Part shown: positions 1 through 8,009 of the stretch, piece by piece
Numbering within the stretch: the stretch's first letter is position 1
Layout: each line of letters starts with the position of its first letter
NCBI GenBank assembly: GCA_963611685.1
Contig: CAVDSU010000052.1
Span: forward strand, 1 to 14,178
DNA from: UBA1724 sp963611685
Lineage (GTDB): Bacteria > Verrucomicrobiota > Lentisphaeria > Oligosphaerales > Oligosphaeraceae
DNA length: 14,178 bases
Direction: 5' to 3'
Position numbers and translations under genes: made by a program
Notes under the pieces: model-generated
Told to the model about the DNA's origin: nothing
The model's database searches: none
The model's input: the letters and a program-made list of their open reading frames with translations, nothing else

Positions 1-1
1 G

Positions 2-400
2 AAAGCGGCATCGGCACCGCGGCAAGAGCCGCGGAAGAGCGCCGCAGGCACCGCATAAACTATCCACTAGCCACTGCCGCCTAACCACTAAGTGCAGTAG
101 TGGGGGGATTATCCAAAGGACTGGGGGCGTAAGTCCCCCGCACCCCCTTTTAGGGGAAAGCGGCATCGGCACCGCGGCAAGAGCCGCGGAAGAGCGCCGC
201 AGGCACCGCAAAAACTATCCACTAGCCACTGCCGCCTAACCACTAATTCGGGGGGCACGGGGGGCGCAAGCCCCTCCGCACCCCCTTTTAGGGAAAAGCG
301 GCATCGGCACCGCGGCAAGAGCCGCGGAAGAGCGCCGCAGACACCGCAAAAACTAGCCACTAGCCACTGCCGCCTAACCACTAATTCGGTGGGCGCACGC
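2..400. repeat. three tandem-like copies of a palindromic intergenic repeat
   Basis: Three imperfect copies begin at about 2, 157 and 295 (periods 155 and 138). Each opens with the same ~54-base G/C block that holds a perfect hairpin: CCGCGGC, loop AAGA, GCCGCGG. Each then carries an ACTAGCCACT/CTAACCACTAA tract. Copies 1 and 2 add a second hairpin (123-139 and 261-274) built on GGGG...CCCC with a four-base loop. Copy 1 also has CCAAAGGAC at 113-121. The reverse complement has the same order of parts (TAG-rich short repeats, GCGGTGCC block, GGGG/CCCC hairpin, GTCCTTTGG) as the repeats near 6460 and 9320, so this is the same family in the opposite orientation. The copies are too long, too irregular and too few for CRISPR. 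No gene is visible in this stretch. Confidence 0.8.
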
Positions 401-430
401 ACCGGTAAAATTCCGGCGCGGGGGGCCGTT

Positions 431-468
431 CCAGGAACCCTGGCCAAATTTCCTCCTTCCTCCTTTTT
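431..468 (+). repeat. hairpin plus pyrimidine tract element, copy 1
   Basis: A small stem (CCAGG 431-435 with CCTGG 439-443) runs into AACCCTGGCC at 436-445. A TTCCTCCTTCCTCC tract and six Ts follow. The same AACCCTGGCC and TTCCTCC run recur at 9657-9695, in both cases a short way upstream of a gene. The T run after a stem could act as a weak terminator, but the stem is short and is not adjacent to the Ts. Confidence 0.5.
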
Positions 469-481
469 TGTGGGGCGATAG

Positions 482-519
482 GCCCAAAAGTTCTTGGGCT
501 TTCTAGGATATGATATAGT
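482..519 (+). promoter_or_regulatory. possible promoter/operator region of the efflux operon
   Basis: An inverted repeat, GCCCAA (482-487) with TTGGGC (494-499), lies just before an AT-rich stretch. That stretch contains TATGAT (509-514) and TATAGT (514-519), both similar to a -10 box. The spacing from TTGGGC to either box (9 or 14 bases) is too short for an ordinary sigma-70 promoter, so the -35 assignment fails. The inverted repeat may instead be a regulator site. Only the position, directly upstream of the first efflux gene, supports this call. Confidence 0.3.
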
Positions 520-603
520 ACTCTCGTTTTAAACAAATGTTTGAAAATTGTGCGGTTTTCTCGGGTTGTCCTGTTGGGTGGTAGGCATAGGAATTTAAGG
601 GCC

Positions 604-2052
604 ATGGCGAGCTTAGAAAGGGTGTTTAGTGGTGTTGTTTTGGCATGTTGCCTAGTGTTGGGGGGGATTTGTTGTTCTTGTGCCTCGTTGGGGGATGTAG
701 GGGAGGCTCGTCGGGGGCACCTTGAGGATTTTTCGGTGGTCCTGGCGTCTCGGAGTGTGTGGTTAGACGAGCCGCGGGACTTGTCGGCGTGCCTTTCCTT
801 TGCCTTGGAGAACAACTACTCCTTGCGGCTATCGGCCTTGGAGCGTCGGCTGTCGGAGCTGGATGTGGATTCCTCCTTTGCGGAGTTTCTTCCGAAGGTC
901 TCCTTGAGTGGTGGCTGGACGGGTTGGCGTCATCAGCAGACCATGCGTGGGATTGCGACATCGGACAAGGAGAGTTGGAGTGGCAAGCTAGGGGTAGAGA
1001 TGCCGTTGGTGGCGCCGGCGACCTGGCTGTTGTATGCCAATCGCCGTCTGGCTCGCCAATCCAAGACCCTGAGCGAGCATTTGGCGCGCCAGGAGATCGT
1101 CTCCCAAGTCACCACGCTCTATTACCAGGCGCTCCTTTGCGAGATTCGGATTTCGGTATTGGAGAGCCAGGTGGCCTCCACGAAGAGTCAGTATGAGCGC
1201 GTGTCGTCGCTCTTTGAGGAGGGTCAGGTGCTTTCGTGGGAGTGCACCAACGCGCAGGCGCAGTGGCGTTCCCGGGAGCTCTCCCTGGAGGAGGCCCGCC
1301 GAGAACTCTCCGTGGTGCGTGGACAGCTCCTGGAGTCCCTGGGGCTCTCGCCATTGGAGGCCTCGCGCCTCCGACTGGTCTATCCCTCCGAACCCCGTGA
1401 GGCCCCCCAGGAGGCCCTCCAGGACCGCGTGCTGCGTGCGCTGGTGCATCGGCCGGAGCTCTCTTTGCGGGATCGGCAGGTCGTGGAGTCCGAGAACCAG
1501 GTGCGCATGGCGCTGGTGAATTTCCTGCCCACCGTGGGCGGCTTCCTCAATGGCACTTGGACCAGCGACGACATCGCCGACCGCGCCACCAATCTCTATG
1601 GCGGGGTCTCGGCGGCCATGGATCTCTTCCGTGGGGGCGAAAAGATCGCCGCCTACCGCAGCGCGAAGGTGGGCCGTGAGGCCGCGCGGCTTCAGCGCGA
1701 GGAACTCTCCCTCGCCGTCATGCTGGAGGTCCTCTCCGCCGACCGCGACCTGCAGGACGCCGATAGCCAGCGTGCCCTGGCGCAACTGAACTACGATGCC
1801 GCGCAGGCGCGCTACAAGGACTTCCTCTCCCGCTTCGAGGAGGGCGTGGAGCCCCTCTACAAGATGCTGGACGCCCGCGCGCAAATGGACGACGCGCATC
1901 TGGCGTTGGTGCAGACCGCATTTGTCAAGGACATCGCGCTGGTGCGCCTGGAGTTGTCCATGGGCGACCTGACGCCCTCCGAGGACCACTGGACTCCCGA
2001 AGACCAGGAACACCCCATGAAGGAGAAGCTCTCCGAACTCCTGGTCCGCTGA
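604..2052 (+). CDS. TolC-family outer-membrane efflux channel protein
   Basis: This is the outer-membrane factor of a tripartite pump: a trimeric channel that carries substrate from the periplasmic adaptor out of the cell. With the ATG at 604 the protein has 482 residues, usual for the family. It opens with a signal-like segment (MASLERVFSG, then a hydrophobic run rich in V, L, C and G ending near CCSCAS). The body shows two outer-membrane efflux repeats: long heptad-like helices (for example LESQVASTKSQYERV and REELSLAVMLEVLSADR) alternating with strand segments ending in LPKVSLSGGW and LPTVGGFLNGTW. A TTG at 541 would add 21 residues with many charges before the signal and has no ribosome site, so 604 (AGGA at 589-592) is preferred. 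The cysteines near residues 18-23 make a weak lipobox possible. The adaptor gene follows after 45 bases. Family assignment is firm; the substrate is unknown. Confidence 0.9.
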   Translation: MASLERVFSGVVLACCLVLGGICCSCASLGDVGEARRGHLEDFSVVLASRSVWLDEPRDLSACLSFALENNYSLRLSALERRLSELDVDSSFAEFLPKVSLSGGWTGWRHQQTMRGIATSDKESWSGKLGVEMPLVAPATWLLYANRRLARQSKTLSEHLARQEIVSQVTTLYYQALLCEIRISVLESQVASTKSQYERVSSLFEEGQVLSWECTNAQAQWRSRELSLEEARRELSVVRGQLLESLGLSPLEASRLRLVYPSEPREAPQEALQDRVLRALVHRPELSLRDRQVVESENQVRMALVNFLPTVGGFLNGTWTSDDIADRATNLYGGVSAAMDLFRGGEKIAAYRSAKVGREAARLQREELSLAVMLEVLSADRDLQDADSQRALAQLNYDAAQARYKDFLSRFEEGVEPLYKMLDARAQMDDAHLALVQTAFVKDIALVRLELSMGDLTPSEDHWTPEDQEHPMKEKLSELLVR

Positions 2053-2083
2053 CAGCTCGCTTTCCAGATTTACACGCTTTTTT

Positions 2084-2089
2084 AGGAGG
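2084..2089 (+). promoter_or_regulatory. ribosome binding site that decides the adaptor start
   Basis: A perfect AGGAGG lies 2 bases before the ATG at 2092 but 8 bases before the in-frame ATG at 2098. The second spacing is the usable one, so translation most likely starts at 2098. Confidence 0.7.
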
Positions 2090-2097
2090 CAATGCAA

Positions 2098-3267
2098 ATG
2101 TCCATTCATACGATGAACCCTTCCCGTCTGGCAATCCTTTCGCTCGCCTTGGCGCTTTTGGCCGCCGCCACTCCCGCTGCTCGTGCCGAAGACTCTTCTT
2201 CTCCCGCGGGCACGCTGGTGGTGCTGGGGCATCTCCAGGAACGGGACTTCACCCGCTACTTGACTCTGAAGGGCACCCTGGAGTCCAAGAACCAGACCAC
2301 CGTCTCCACCCGCGTGGGCGGCACATTGAAAGAGGTCTGCGTGGAGGTGGGCGACCGGGTCCAGGCGGGGCAGAAGCTCTTTTCCTTGGATGACCGCACC
2401 TACCGGGACCAAGTGGAGGTCTCCGAGGCCACGCTGGCCGCCCGGCACTCCGCGGTATCGGTCGCCCAGGCGCAGTTGGAGAAGGCGCAGGCGAGCTTCC
2501 ATAAGGCCTCCTTGGATGTGGAGCGCTTCCGGCGGCTCTTTGAGAAAAAGACAGTCTCCTCCAATGAGTTGGAGACATATACCCTGAACTACGAGGCCGC
2601 CTCCGCGGATCTCTCGCTGGCAAAGGCGAATCTCTCTGCCGCCGAGGCGCAGGTGCGCTTGGCCGAGGCGTCCCTCTCCATCGCAAAAAAGAACCTGGAG
2701 GACTGCACCATCCTGGCGCCAATCTCCGGATGCGTCGCCGCACGCCTCCAGGAGCCCGGCGAGGAGCTCCGCGCCGAGGCGGCCGTCTGCAAGATCCTGG
2801 ATCCCGTCGCCCTCCGGGTGGTGGCATTCCTCCCCGCCGCATACTACGCGAAGATCGTCCCCGGAAAGACCGAGCTGCTGGTGGAGGCGGAAGACGGCGC
2901 CCAGAAGACCATCCTGGTCACCGACAAGAGCCCGCTGATCCAGTCCAGCCTGCGGACCTTCCAGGTGCGCGGCGAATTGATGGTGGGGGAGGGCGAGTGC
3001 CTGGTGCCGGGACAGCTGGTGGGGGTCTCCGTGGCCCTGGAGAAGTCCCATGGCTTCGGGGTCCCGCTGGCGGTCCCCGTGCGGCGCACCTCCGGGCTGT
3101 TGCTCTATCGCGTGGAGGGCGGTCGTGCGGTATCGTTGCCGGTGGAGGAGGGCATCACCCAGGATGGCGTGGTGGAGGTGCGAGGCGCGGGGCTCTCTGC
3201 GGATCTCCCCATTGTGGTGGAAGGACAGTATATGATCCAGGACGGCGACGCCGTCCAGGCGCAGTAG
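2098..3267 (+). CDS. RND efflux periplasmic adaptor (membrane fusion protein)
   Basis: This adaptor would bridge the inner-membrane RND permease and the TolC-like channel across the periplasm. It has 389 residues from 2098. An export signal runs through about residue 31 with a cleavage-type ARA-ED end. The order of parts is that of the HlyD/AcrA family. A barrel/lipoyl half comes first (TRVGGTLKEVCVEVGDRVQAGQKLFSLDD). A coiled-coil hairpin follows, rich in Ala, Gln and Glu (SVAQAQLEKAQASF through SLSIAKKNLEDC). The second lipoyl half comes next (TILAPISGCVAARLQEPGE), then the beta-barrel and membrane-proximal domains. The gene sits between the channel gene (45 bases upstream) and the permease gene (16 bases downstream), as expected for one operon. 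Family is certain; specificity is not readable. Confidence 0.93.
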   Translation: MSIHTMNPSRLAILSLALALLAAATPAARAEDSSSPAGTLVVLGHLQERDFTRYLTLKGTLESKNQTTVSTRVGGTLKEVCVEVGDRVQAGQKLFSLDDRTYRDQVEVSEATLAARHSAVSVAQAQLEKAQASFHKASLDVERFRRLFEKKTVSSNELETYTLNYEAASADLSLAKANLSAAEAQVRLAEASLSIAKKNLEDCTILAPISGCVAARLQEPGEELRAEAAVCKILDPVALRVVAFLPAAYYAKIVPGKTELLVEAEDGAQKTILVTDKSPLIQSSLRTFQVRGELMVGEGECLVPGQLVGVSVALEKSHGFGVPLAVPVRRTSGLLLYRVEGGRAVSLPVEEGITQDGVVEVRGAGLSADLPIVVEGQYMIQDGDAVQAQ

Positions 3268-3283
3268 CCGGGAGGGCTCAGCC

Positions 3284-6200
3284 ATGTTTCTTGCCGATGC
3301 ATCAACCAAGCGGCCTGTGGCCGTCTCCTGTCTGCTCATCGCCCTGGTGGGACTGGGCTTGAACAGCTACCGGAAACTCTCGCTGGAGAACCTGCCCGCC
3401 ACCGATATCCCCTACGTCACCGTCACCACTACCTGGGTGGGCGCCACCCCCGAGGACATGGAGAAGGATGTGGCGAAGCATATCGAGGACGCCGTGTCCT
3501 CCCTGGATGGCCTGAAGCACGTGGAGTCCACCTGCCTGGAGAATGCCTGCGTGGTCCGGCTGGAGTTCCAGCTGGGAACGGATGTGGATATCGCCGCCGT
3601 GGACGTCCGCGAGAAGGTGGATGGATGCCTGGAGGACTTGCCCGATGACGCAGAACGCCCCGTCATCCAGAAGATCGACATCAATGCCACCAGCGTGGTG
3701 AAGCTGGCGGTCACCGGCGACGCCACCCTGGAAGAAAAATACGACTACGTGGACAATACGCTGGCCGACCAATTCTCCATGATCTCCGGCGTGGGAAGCG
3801 TCACCATCGTGGGCGGCAATGAGCGCGAGATCCACGTGGAGCTGGACCGCGATCTCGTGGAGGGCGCCGGACTCACGACCGCCGAGGTGGTCCAGGCGAT
3901 CTCCGCAAACGTGAATTCGCTGCCCTCCGGACGCATCCGGGAACACGGCACCGAGATCAACGTGAAATTCGACGCCGAATACCCCGCCGTCGACGAAATC
4001 GCCTCCTTCCCCGTGGTGAGCCGAAAGGGCGAACGCCGGACGCTGGGGGATCTCGGGCGGGTCTTCCTGACCACCGACGAAGTGCGACAGCGCGCCTGGT
4101 TCAATGGCGAGGAGTGCGTGTTGCTGTCCATTGTGAAGAAGGGCGAGGCCAACACGGTGAAGCTGGTGGATGCCTGCCGCAAGAAGGCATCTGAGCTCCA
4201 GGGAACGCTGCCGGGCGGCATGAGGCTCCAGGTGGTCTCCGACGAGGCCGCCACCATCGAATCCACCGTCTCCTCCACTCTGGGCGACATCGTGGGCGGA
4301 ATCCTCCTGTGCGCGGCGATCCTCTTCCTCTTCCTGGGAGACTTCCGCACCACACTCATCGTCTGCGTCTCCATGCCCCTGACCATCGTCTGCAGCTTCT
4401 TCTTCATGCAGCTGGCCGGACAGTCCCTCAATACCGTCACCCTGGTGGCCATCGGACTCTCCGTGGGAATCCTGGTCTCCAATTCCATCGTGGTGCTGGA
4501 GAATGTCTCCACCTGGATGGAGAAGTGCTCCGATCCCTGGGAGGCCGCTAACCGCGGCACCAGCGAAATGGCGATCTCCGTCTTCGCCTCCGCCGGCACA
4601 AACGTGGTCGTCATGCTCCCCCTCACTACCATGTGGAGTCTGGTGGGACAGGTCCTGAAGCCCTTCGCCTTGACTACCCTCATCGTCAATGTGGTCTCGA
4701 TCTTCATCTCCTTCACCCTGACGCCCATCCTCTGCGCAGTCCTCCTGAAACCCAAGAGCCAGCGACGCCAGAACGCCTTCACGCGCCTCATGGACAAGTG
4801 GAGCGGGCTCATCCGGAAGCTGGGCGAGCGATACTCCGCCATGCTGGGGTGGTCCGCACGCCGGCGCTGGCTCTGCCTGGCCGTCACGCTCCTCTGCATC
4901 GGACTCTTCTTCCTCGCCATGTTCCAGGCACGCTCCCTGGGATTCACCATGATGGAGACCTCCGACAAGGGAAAGATGATGGTCTCGCTGGAATACCCCG
5001 TGAACTACGACCTGGAGGCCACCTGCGCCCGCGTCACCGCACTGGCAGACGAACTGCGCACCACGCTCTCCGACCTGGAAAATTGCGCGGTCTCCGTGGG
5101 AAAGCGGGATACCGCGGGCGAGGGCGTCACCGAGGCCGTCTACGTGGCGCAGATCGACCTGAATTTCAAGAGCAAGCTGGAGCGCTCCTGGACTCTGGAA
5201 CAGCGGATTGCCGAGGTGCAGAAGCGCATGGCGAAGGAGCCCGGCGTCTTCTATATGGTCACCGCCACCTCCGACATGGGCGGCATCTCCACGCCCGTCA
5301 AGTTTAGCATCGCGGGAAAGGACCTCGCCGTCCTGGAAAACGCAGGCCGGAAGACTCTTGCGCTGGCCAAGGGTCTCCCCGGAATCTCCACCGTTGACGC
5401 CACGGTCCGCGAGGGAAAGCCGCAGATCCTGGTGACGCCGAAGCGCACCGAGATGCGTGACGCCGGGATCTCTTCCTCCGTCCTGGGATCCATCCTCCGC
5501 GGCAATCTGGAGGGCATCGAGGCTGCGCTCTACAAATCCGGCGACCGCTCCTACGACATCCGCGTGAAGTATTCCGAGGCCCCCGGCATGGACCAGGTGG
5601 CGAAATTCCTGCTTCCCGGAGGCGATGGCCATCCCGTGCTGCTGGGCAGCGTGGCGGAGGTGACTACCCGCGCCATTCCCGTCATGATCAAGCGCAAGGA
5701 CAAGGAGCGCGTGGTCTGGGTCAGCGGAACCCTCGCCGAGGGCGCCGCCCTCCAGAGCGTGGAAAGCGAGCTCTTCCAGAAGATGGCGGACACCGGAGTC
5801 CTCCCGCCCGGATACCGCCATGAGGCCGCCGGCGATGCGGAATACCTGGCCGACGCCATGGCGGATTTTGGAGAGGCGATCCTCCTGGCCGCATTCCTCA
5901 CATACCTGACCATCTGCGCCATCATGGAGTCCTTCACGCGACCCTTCCTGATTCTCCTGACGCTCCCCTTCGGTCTCATGGGGGTGATCTGGGGACTCCT
6001 CCTCAGCGGCTGGAATGTCGATATCCTGGTCATGCTGGGCGCCCTGATGCTCATCGGCGTGGTGGTGAACGCCGCCATCCTCATTGTTGACCGATACGCC
6101 ACGCTGAAGAAGAACGGCATGGATTCCCGGGAGGCAATGGTCCAGGGCGCCGGAGAGTCCTTCCGCGCAGTGCTCATGGTCATTCTCGCCAGCGCACTGG

Positions 6201-6397
6201 GAATGCTCCCCATCGCACTCTCCACCGCAGTGGGCAGCGAATTGCGCGCCGGCATCGGCGCCGCCTCCACCGGCGGAGTCGCCGTCGCTGGAGCCCTCAC
6301 CATCTTCGCCCTGCCGCTGATCCACTGCCTATTTGCCAAGACGGGCGGAAAAAACAAGGAAAAAGCGGCAAGCGCAGCCGCTCCGCCAGAGTGCTGA
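3284..6397 (+). CDS. RND-family efflux permease (AcrB/MexB-like), atypical TM4
   Basis: This is the inner-membrane engine of the tripartite pump, 1037 residues as expected for HAE-type RND transporters. The start at 3284 has GGAGGG at 3271-3276. TM1 lies near residues 12-30. A first periplasmic loop with porter-domain motifs follows (YVTVTTTWVGATPEDMEKDV). TM2-6 occupy about 335-480, TM7 is near 527, then a second large loop, and TM8-12 run from about 865 to 1020. The conserved TM4 helix reads GILVSNSIVVLENV. The two proton-relay aspartates of AcrB (D407, D408) align with Ser399 and Asn400, and the TM10 lysine (K940) aligns with Asn929. The TM11-type segment (SFRAVLMVILASALGMLPIA) keeps its arginine. 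Asn at the second TM4 position and at the lysine position occurs in related RND groups, but loss of the first aspartate is less usual. The energy coupling is therefore uncertain, while family membership is not. Confidence 0.94.
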   Translation: MFLADASTKRPVAVSCLLIALVGLGLNSYRKLSLENLPATDIPYVTVTTTWVGATPEDMEKDVAKHIEDAVSSLDGLKHVESTCLENACVVRLEFQLGTDVDIAAVDVREKVDGCLEDLPDDAERPVIQKIDINATSVVKLAVTGDATLEEKYDYVDNTLADQFSMISGVGSVTIVGGNEREIHVELDRDLVEGAGLTTAEVVQAISANVNSLPSGRIREHGTEINVKFDAEYPAVDEIASFPVVSRKGERRTLGDLGRVFLTTDEVRQRAWFNGEECVLLSIVKKGEANTVKLVDACRKKASELQGTLPGGMRLQVVSDEAATIESTVSSTLGDIVGGILLCAAILFLFLGDFRTTLIVCVSMPLTIVCSFFFMQLAGQSLNTVTLVAIGLSVGILVSNSIVVLENVSTWMEKCSDPWEAANRGTSEMAISVFASAGTNVVVMLPLTTMWSLVGQVLKPFALTTLIVNVVSIFISFTLTPILCAVLLKPKSQRRQNAFTRLMDKWSGLIRKLGERYSAMLGWSARRRWLCLAVTLLCIGLFFLAMFQARSLGFTMMETSDKGKMMVSLEYPVNYDLEATCARVTALADELRTTLSDLENCAVSVGKRDTAGEGVTEAVYVAQIDLNFKSKLERSWTLEQRIAEVQKRMAKEPGVFYMVTATSDMGGISTPVKFSIAGKDLAVLENAGRKTLALAKGLPGISTVDATVREGKPQILVTPKRTEMRDAGISSSVLGSILRGNLEGIEAALYKSGDRSYDIRVKYSEAPGMDQVAKFLLPGGDGHPVLLGSVAEVTTRAIPVMIKRKDKERVVWVSGTLAEGAALQSVESELFQKMADTGVLPPGYRHEAAGDAEYLADAMADFGEAILLAAFLTYLTICAIMESFTRPFLILLTLPFGLMGVIWGLLLSGWNVDILVMLGALMLIGVVVNAAILIVDRYATLKKNGMDSREAMVQGAGESFRAVLMVILASALGMLPIALSTAVGSELRAGIGAASTGGVAVAGALTIFALPLIHCLFAKTGGKNKEKAASAAAPPEC

Positions 6398-6868
6398 CGA
6401 CATTACCTAGATCCGAGGGGGGATAGTGATATTTTCCGCAGTGCCGGTTGCTTCCGCAGGTAGTAGGTAGAAGGTAGTGGGTAGAAAGTTAAGCGGTGCC
6501 GCAGGCGCCTTTCCGCGTGCCGGCGGCGAATGCCGGTGCANNNNNNNNNNNNNNNNNNNNNNNNNNNNNNNNNNNNNNNGGGGCGCGAGCCCCTCCGTCC
6601 TTTGGAGATCCCCCTGCAACTTTCCCGTCGGCGGTGAATGCCGGTGCATCACCCGGTCGCTACCATAGGGATTCTCGGGGGGCGCGGGGGGCGCGAGCCC
6701 CTCCGTCCTTTGGAGATCCCCCTGCAACTTTCCCGTCGGCGGGCGCACTCTGCCTGCCGCCCGTTTGGCGCATGCGACGGAAAATGCCGGCGTGTGGGGG
6801 GCGGGCTCTCGCTGGAAAAAATCCGCGGTGTGTCAGGGGGTATTTTGGGGGAATTGGGGCGCGCAAGG
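6398..6868. repeat. intergenic repeat cluster containing the assembly gap
   Basis: No gene is seen here. A tract of short GTAG-type units (GGTAGTAGGTAGAAGG, from about 6460) leads into the AAGCGGTGCCGCAGGCGCC block at 6491-6509. After the Ns, two nearly identical segments of about 60 bases follow (6580-6640 and 6688-6745). Each has a GGGGC hairpin with loop GCGA (6580-6593, 6688-6701), then GTCCTTTGG (6597-6605, 6705-6713) and a CCCCTGCAACTTTCCCGTCGG run. The copies lie 108 bases apart. This is the same modular family as at 1-400 (opposite orientation) and 9095-9490. Small reading frames inside it are low-complexity by-products of the repeats. Confidence 0.8.
6541..6579. other. assembly gap (39 Ns)
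   Basis: Thirty-nine undetermined bases interrupt a repeat unit. The neighbouring copies are almost identical, so the gap probably marks a place where the repeat could not be resolved. The true length may differ. Confidence 0.97.
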
Positions 6869-6874
6869 TATATT
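6845..6874 (+). promoter_or_regulatory. candidate sigma-70-type promoter for the flavoredoxin operon
   Basis: TTGGGG (6845-6850) is followed after 18 bases by TATATT (6869-6874), and the gene starts 48 bases later. The same GGTATATT core appears at 12655-12662 upstream of metK, which supports a shared -10 form in this genome. It sits at the downstream edge of the repeat cluster. Confidence 0.5.
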
Positions 6875-6922
6875 GAATTTGCGCCCTGATTTGCCCATGA
6901 AAGCGTTTTCGGAGGAATCCCC

Positions 6923-7483
6923 ATGAAGAAGAATTTTGGAGTCAAAAACTGGATGTTCCCTATGCCTGTCCTCATGATCGGCACCTACGATGAGGACGGC
7001 ACCCCCAATTTGATGAATGCAGCCTGGGGCGGGGTCACCATGGAAGACCGCATCACCATCTGCATCGACTCCAGCCACCGCACCTGGACGAACATCGAAC
7101 GCAACCGCGCATTCACCGTCGCCTTCGGCACCGTGGATACCGTGAAGGCGTGCGACTACGTGGGGCTGGTCAGCGGCAACAAGGCGCCCGGAAAGGTCGC
7201 CACCGCCGGCCTCCATGCCGAAAAGAGCGCTTTCGTCAATGCGCCCGTCTTCCGGGAATTCCCCCTGGTGCTGGAGTGCGAGCTGCTCTCCCAGAATCCC
7301 GAGGACTGCAATGTGGTGGGCGAGATCCGGAATTGCGCCGTGGAGGAATCCGCCCTCACTGACGGAAAGCCCGATGCCGCCAAGATGAGGCCCATCTGCT
7401 TCGATGCCTGCGCCGCCTGCTATCGGCAGATGTCCGACGCCGTGGCGACCGCGTTCTCCTGCGGAAAGGATCTCCTGAAGTAG
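6923..7483 (+). CDS. flavin reductase / flavoredoxin family protein (FMN split barrel)
   Basis: This small cytosolic flavoprotein of 186 residues would bind FMN and move electrons between a reduced cofactor and an acceptor. It matches the flavin reductase-like/flavoredoxin family along its whole length. The N-terminal stretch has KNFGVKNWMFPMPVLMIGTYD and then DGTPNLMNAAWGG. The middle has YVGLVSGNKAPGKVATAGLHA, and the C-terminal half has LVLECELLSQNPEDCNVVGEI. No signal peptide or membrane segment is visible. The start at 6923 has GGAGG at 6911-6915. It leads a co-oriented run with the Nim-like gene 17 bases downstream and the GNAT-HD gene after that. The natural electron partner cannot be told from sequence. 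Confidence 0.88.
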   Translation: MKKNFGVKNWMFPMPVLMIGTYDEDGTPNLMNAAWGGVTMEDRITICIDSSHRTWTNIERNRAFTVAFGTVDTVKACDYVGLVSGNKAPGKVATAGLHAEKSAFVNAPVFREFPLVLECELLSQNPEDCNVVGEIRNCAVEESALTDGKPDAAKMRPICFDACAACYRQMSDAVATAFSCGKDLLK

Positions 7484-7485
7484 CC

Positions 7486-7493
7486 GGGGGAGG
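7486..7493 (+). promoter_or_regulatory. strong ribosome binding site of the Nim-like gene
   Basis: GGGGGAGG begins just after the stop of the previous gene and ends 7 bases before the ATG at 7501. This fixes the start and suggests translation in series with the gene upstream. Confidence 0.65.
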
Positions 7494-7500
7494 CGCTCTT

Positions 7501-7980
7501 ATGGCTTTTCGACCCATGCGCCGCATCGCCCAGCAGCTCCCCGACGAGGAGGCGCGCGAGATCCTCGCCCACGCAAAGCGCGGCGTGCTCTCTCTCACCG
7601 GCGATGACGGATACCCCTATGGCATCTACCTGAATCCCTTCTATTGCCCCGAAGACGGAAAGATCTACTTCCACGGCGCAAAGGAGGGACACAAGATCGA
7701 CGCCATCCGCCGCAATCCCCGCTGCTGCTTCACCGTCTTGAGCGACGGCGTCAAGGACGATCCCGGATGGGCCTATACCTTCCGCAGCGTGGTGGCATTC
7801 GGACGCATCGAGCTGGTTGCCGACCAGGAAAAGGCCCTGGCAATCTGCTTGCGCCTGGCACGACGCTTCAATCCCAGCGAAGAGGATATCCAGGAGGAGA
7901 TCCGACGCGCCGGCGCACGGGTACAGGTCCTCGCCATGACTCTCGAACACGTAACCGGAAAACGCGTCCACGAGGCATAA
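7501..7980 (+). CDS. pyridoxamine 5'-phosphate oxidase-like, NimA-related flavoprotein
   Basis: This protein of 159 residues is in the split-barrel group that includes PNPOx-like proteins and the 5-nitroimidazole reductase NimA. Diagnostic segments are MRRIAQQLPDEEAREIL, AKRGVLSLTGDDGYPYGIYL and KIYFHGAKEGHKIDAIRRNP, in the order seen in NimA-like proteins, followed by a helical C-terminus. It probably binds FMN (or another flavin or haem-like cofactor) in the cytosol. Some relatives reduce nitroaromatic drugs, but most members of the group have no tested function, so resistance should not be assumed. It is the second gene of the run, after another split-barrel protein of a different family and 29 bases before the GNAT-HD gene. 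The three probably share a transcript. Confidence 0.87.
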   Translation: MAFRPMRRIAQQLPDEEAREILAHAKRGVLSLTGDDGYPYGIYLNPFYCPEDGKIYFHGAKEGHKIDAIRRNPRCCFTVLSDGVKDDPGWAYTFRSVVAFGRIELVADQEKALAICLRLARRFNPSEEDIQEEIRRAGARVQVLAMTLEHVTGKRVHEA

Positions 7981-8009
7981 AAAAAGGCCCTCGTTTCGGA
8001 ATTCGTCCC

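Noticed and set aside
2..400. CRISPR-like array
   Set aside because: Units are 138-155 bases, imperfect, only three, and show no unique equal-length spacers or cas genes.
541..603. TTG start for the efflux channel at 541
   Set aside because: It adds a charged segment before the signal peptide and has no ribosome site, while the ATG at 604 gives a normal signal peptide.
988..3339. Long minus-strand frame opposite the channel and adaptor genes
   Set aside because: Same shadow effect: rich in G, H, L, Q and R without recognisable motifs, and it spans two genuine + strand genes.
3302..6325. Very long open frame on the minus strand opposite the permease gene (about 1000 codons)
   Set aside because: It mirrors the codon pattern of the RND gene, is low-complexity (H, G, D, Q rich), matches no family and has no start signal. 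It is a GC-rich shadow.
6407..6984. Short proteins with repeated segments on both strands in the gap region
   Set aside because: They are translations of the DNA repeats and the N run, without family resemblance.
7644..8009. Longer GNAT-HD protein starting at 7644
   Set aside because: The extension is an out-of-frame reading of the Nim-like gene (R/P-rich), and the GNAT fold begins at 8010.
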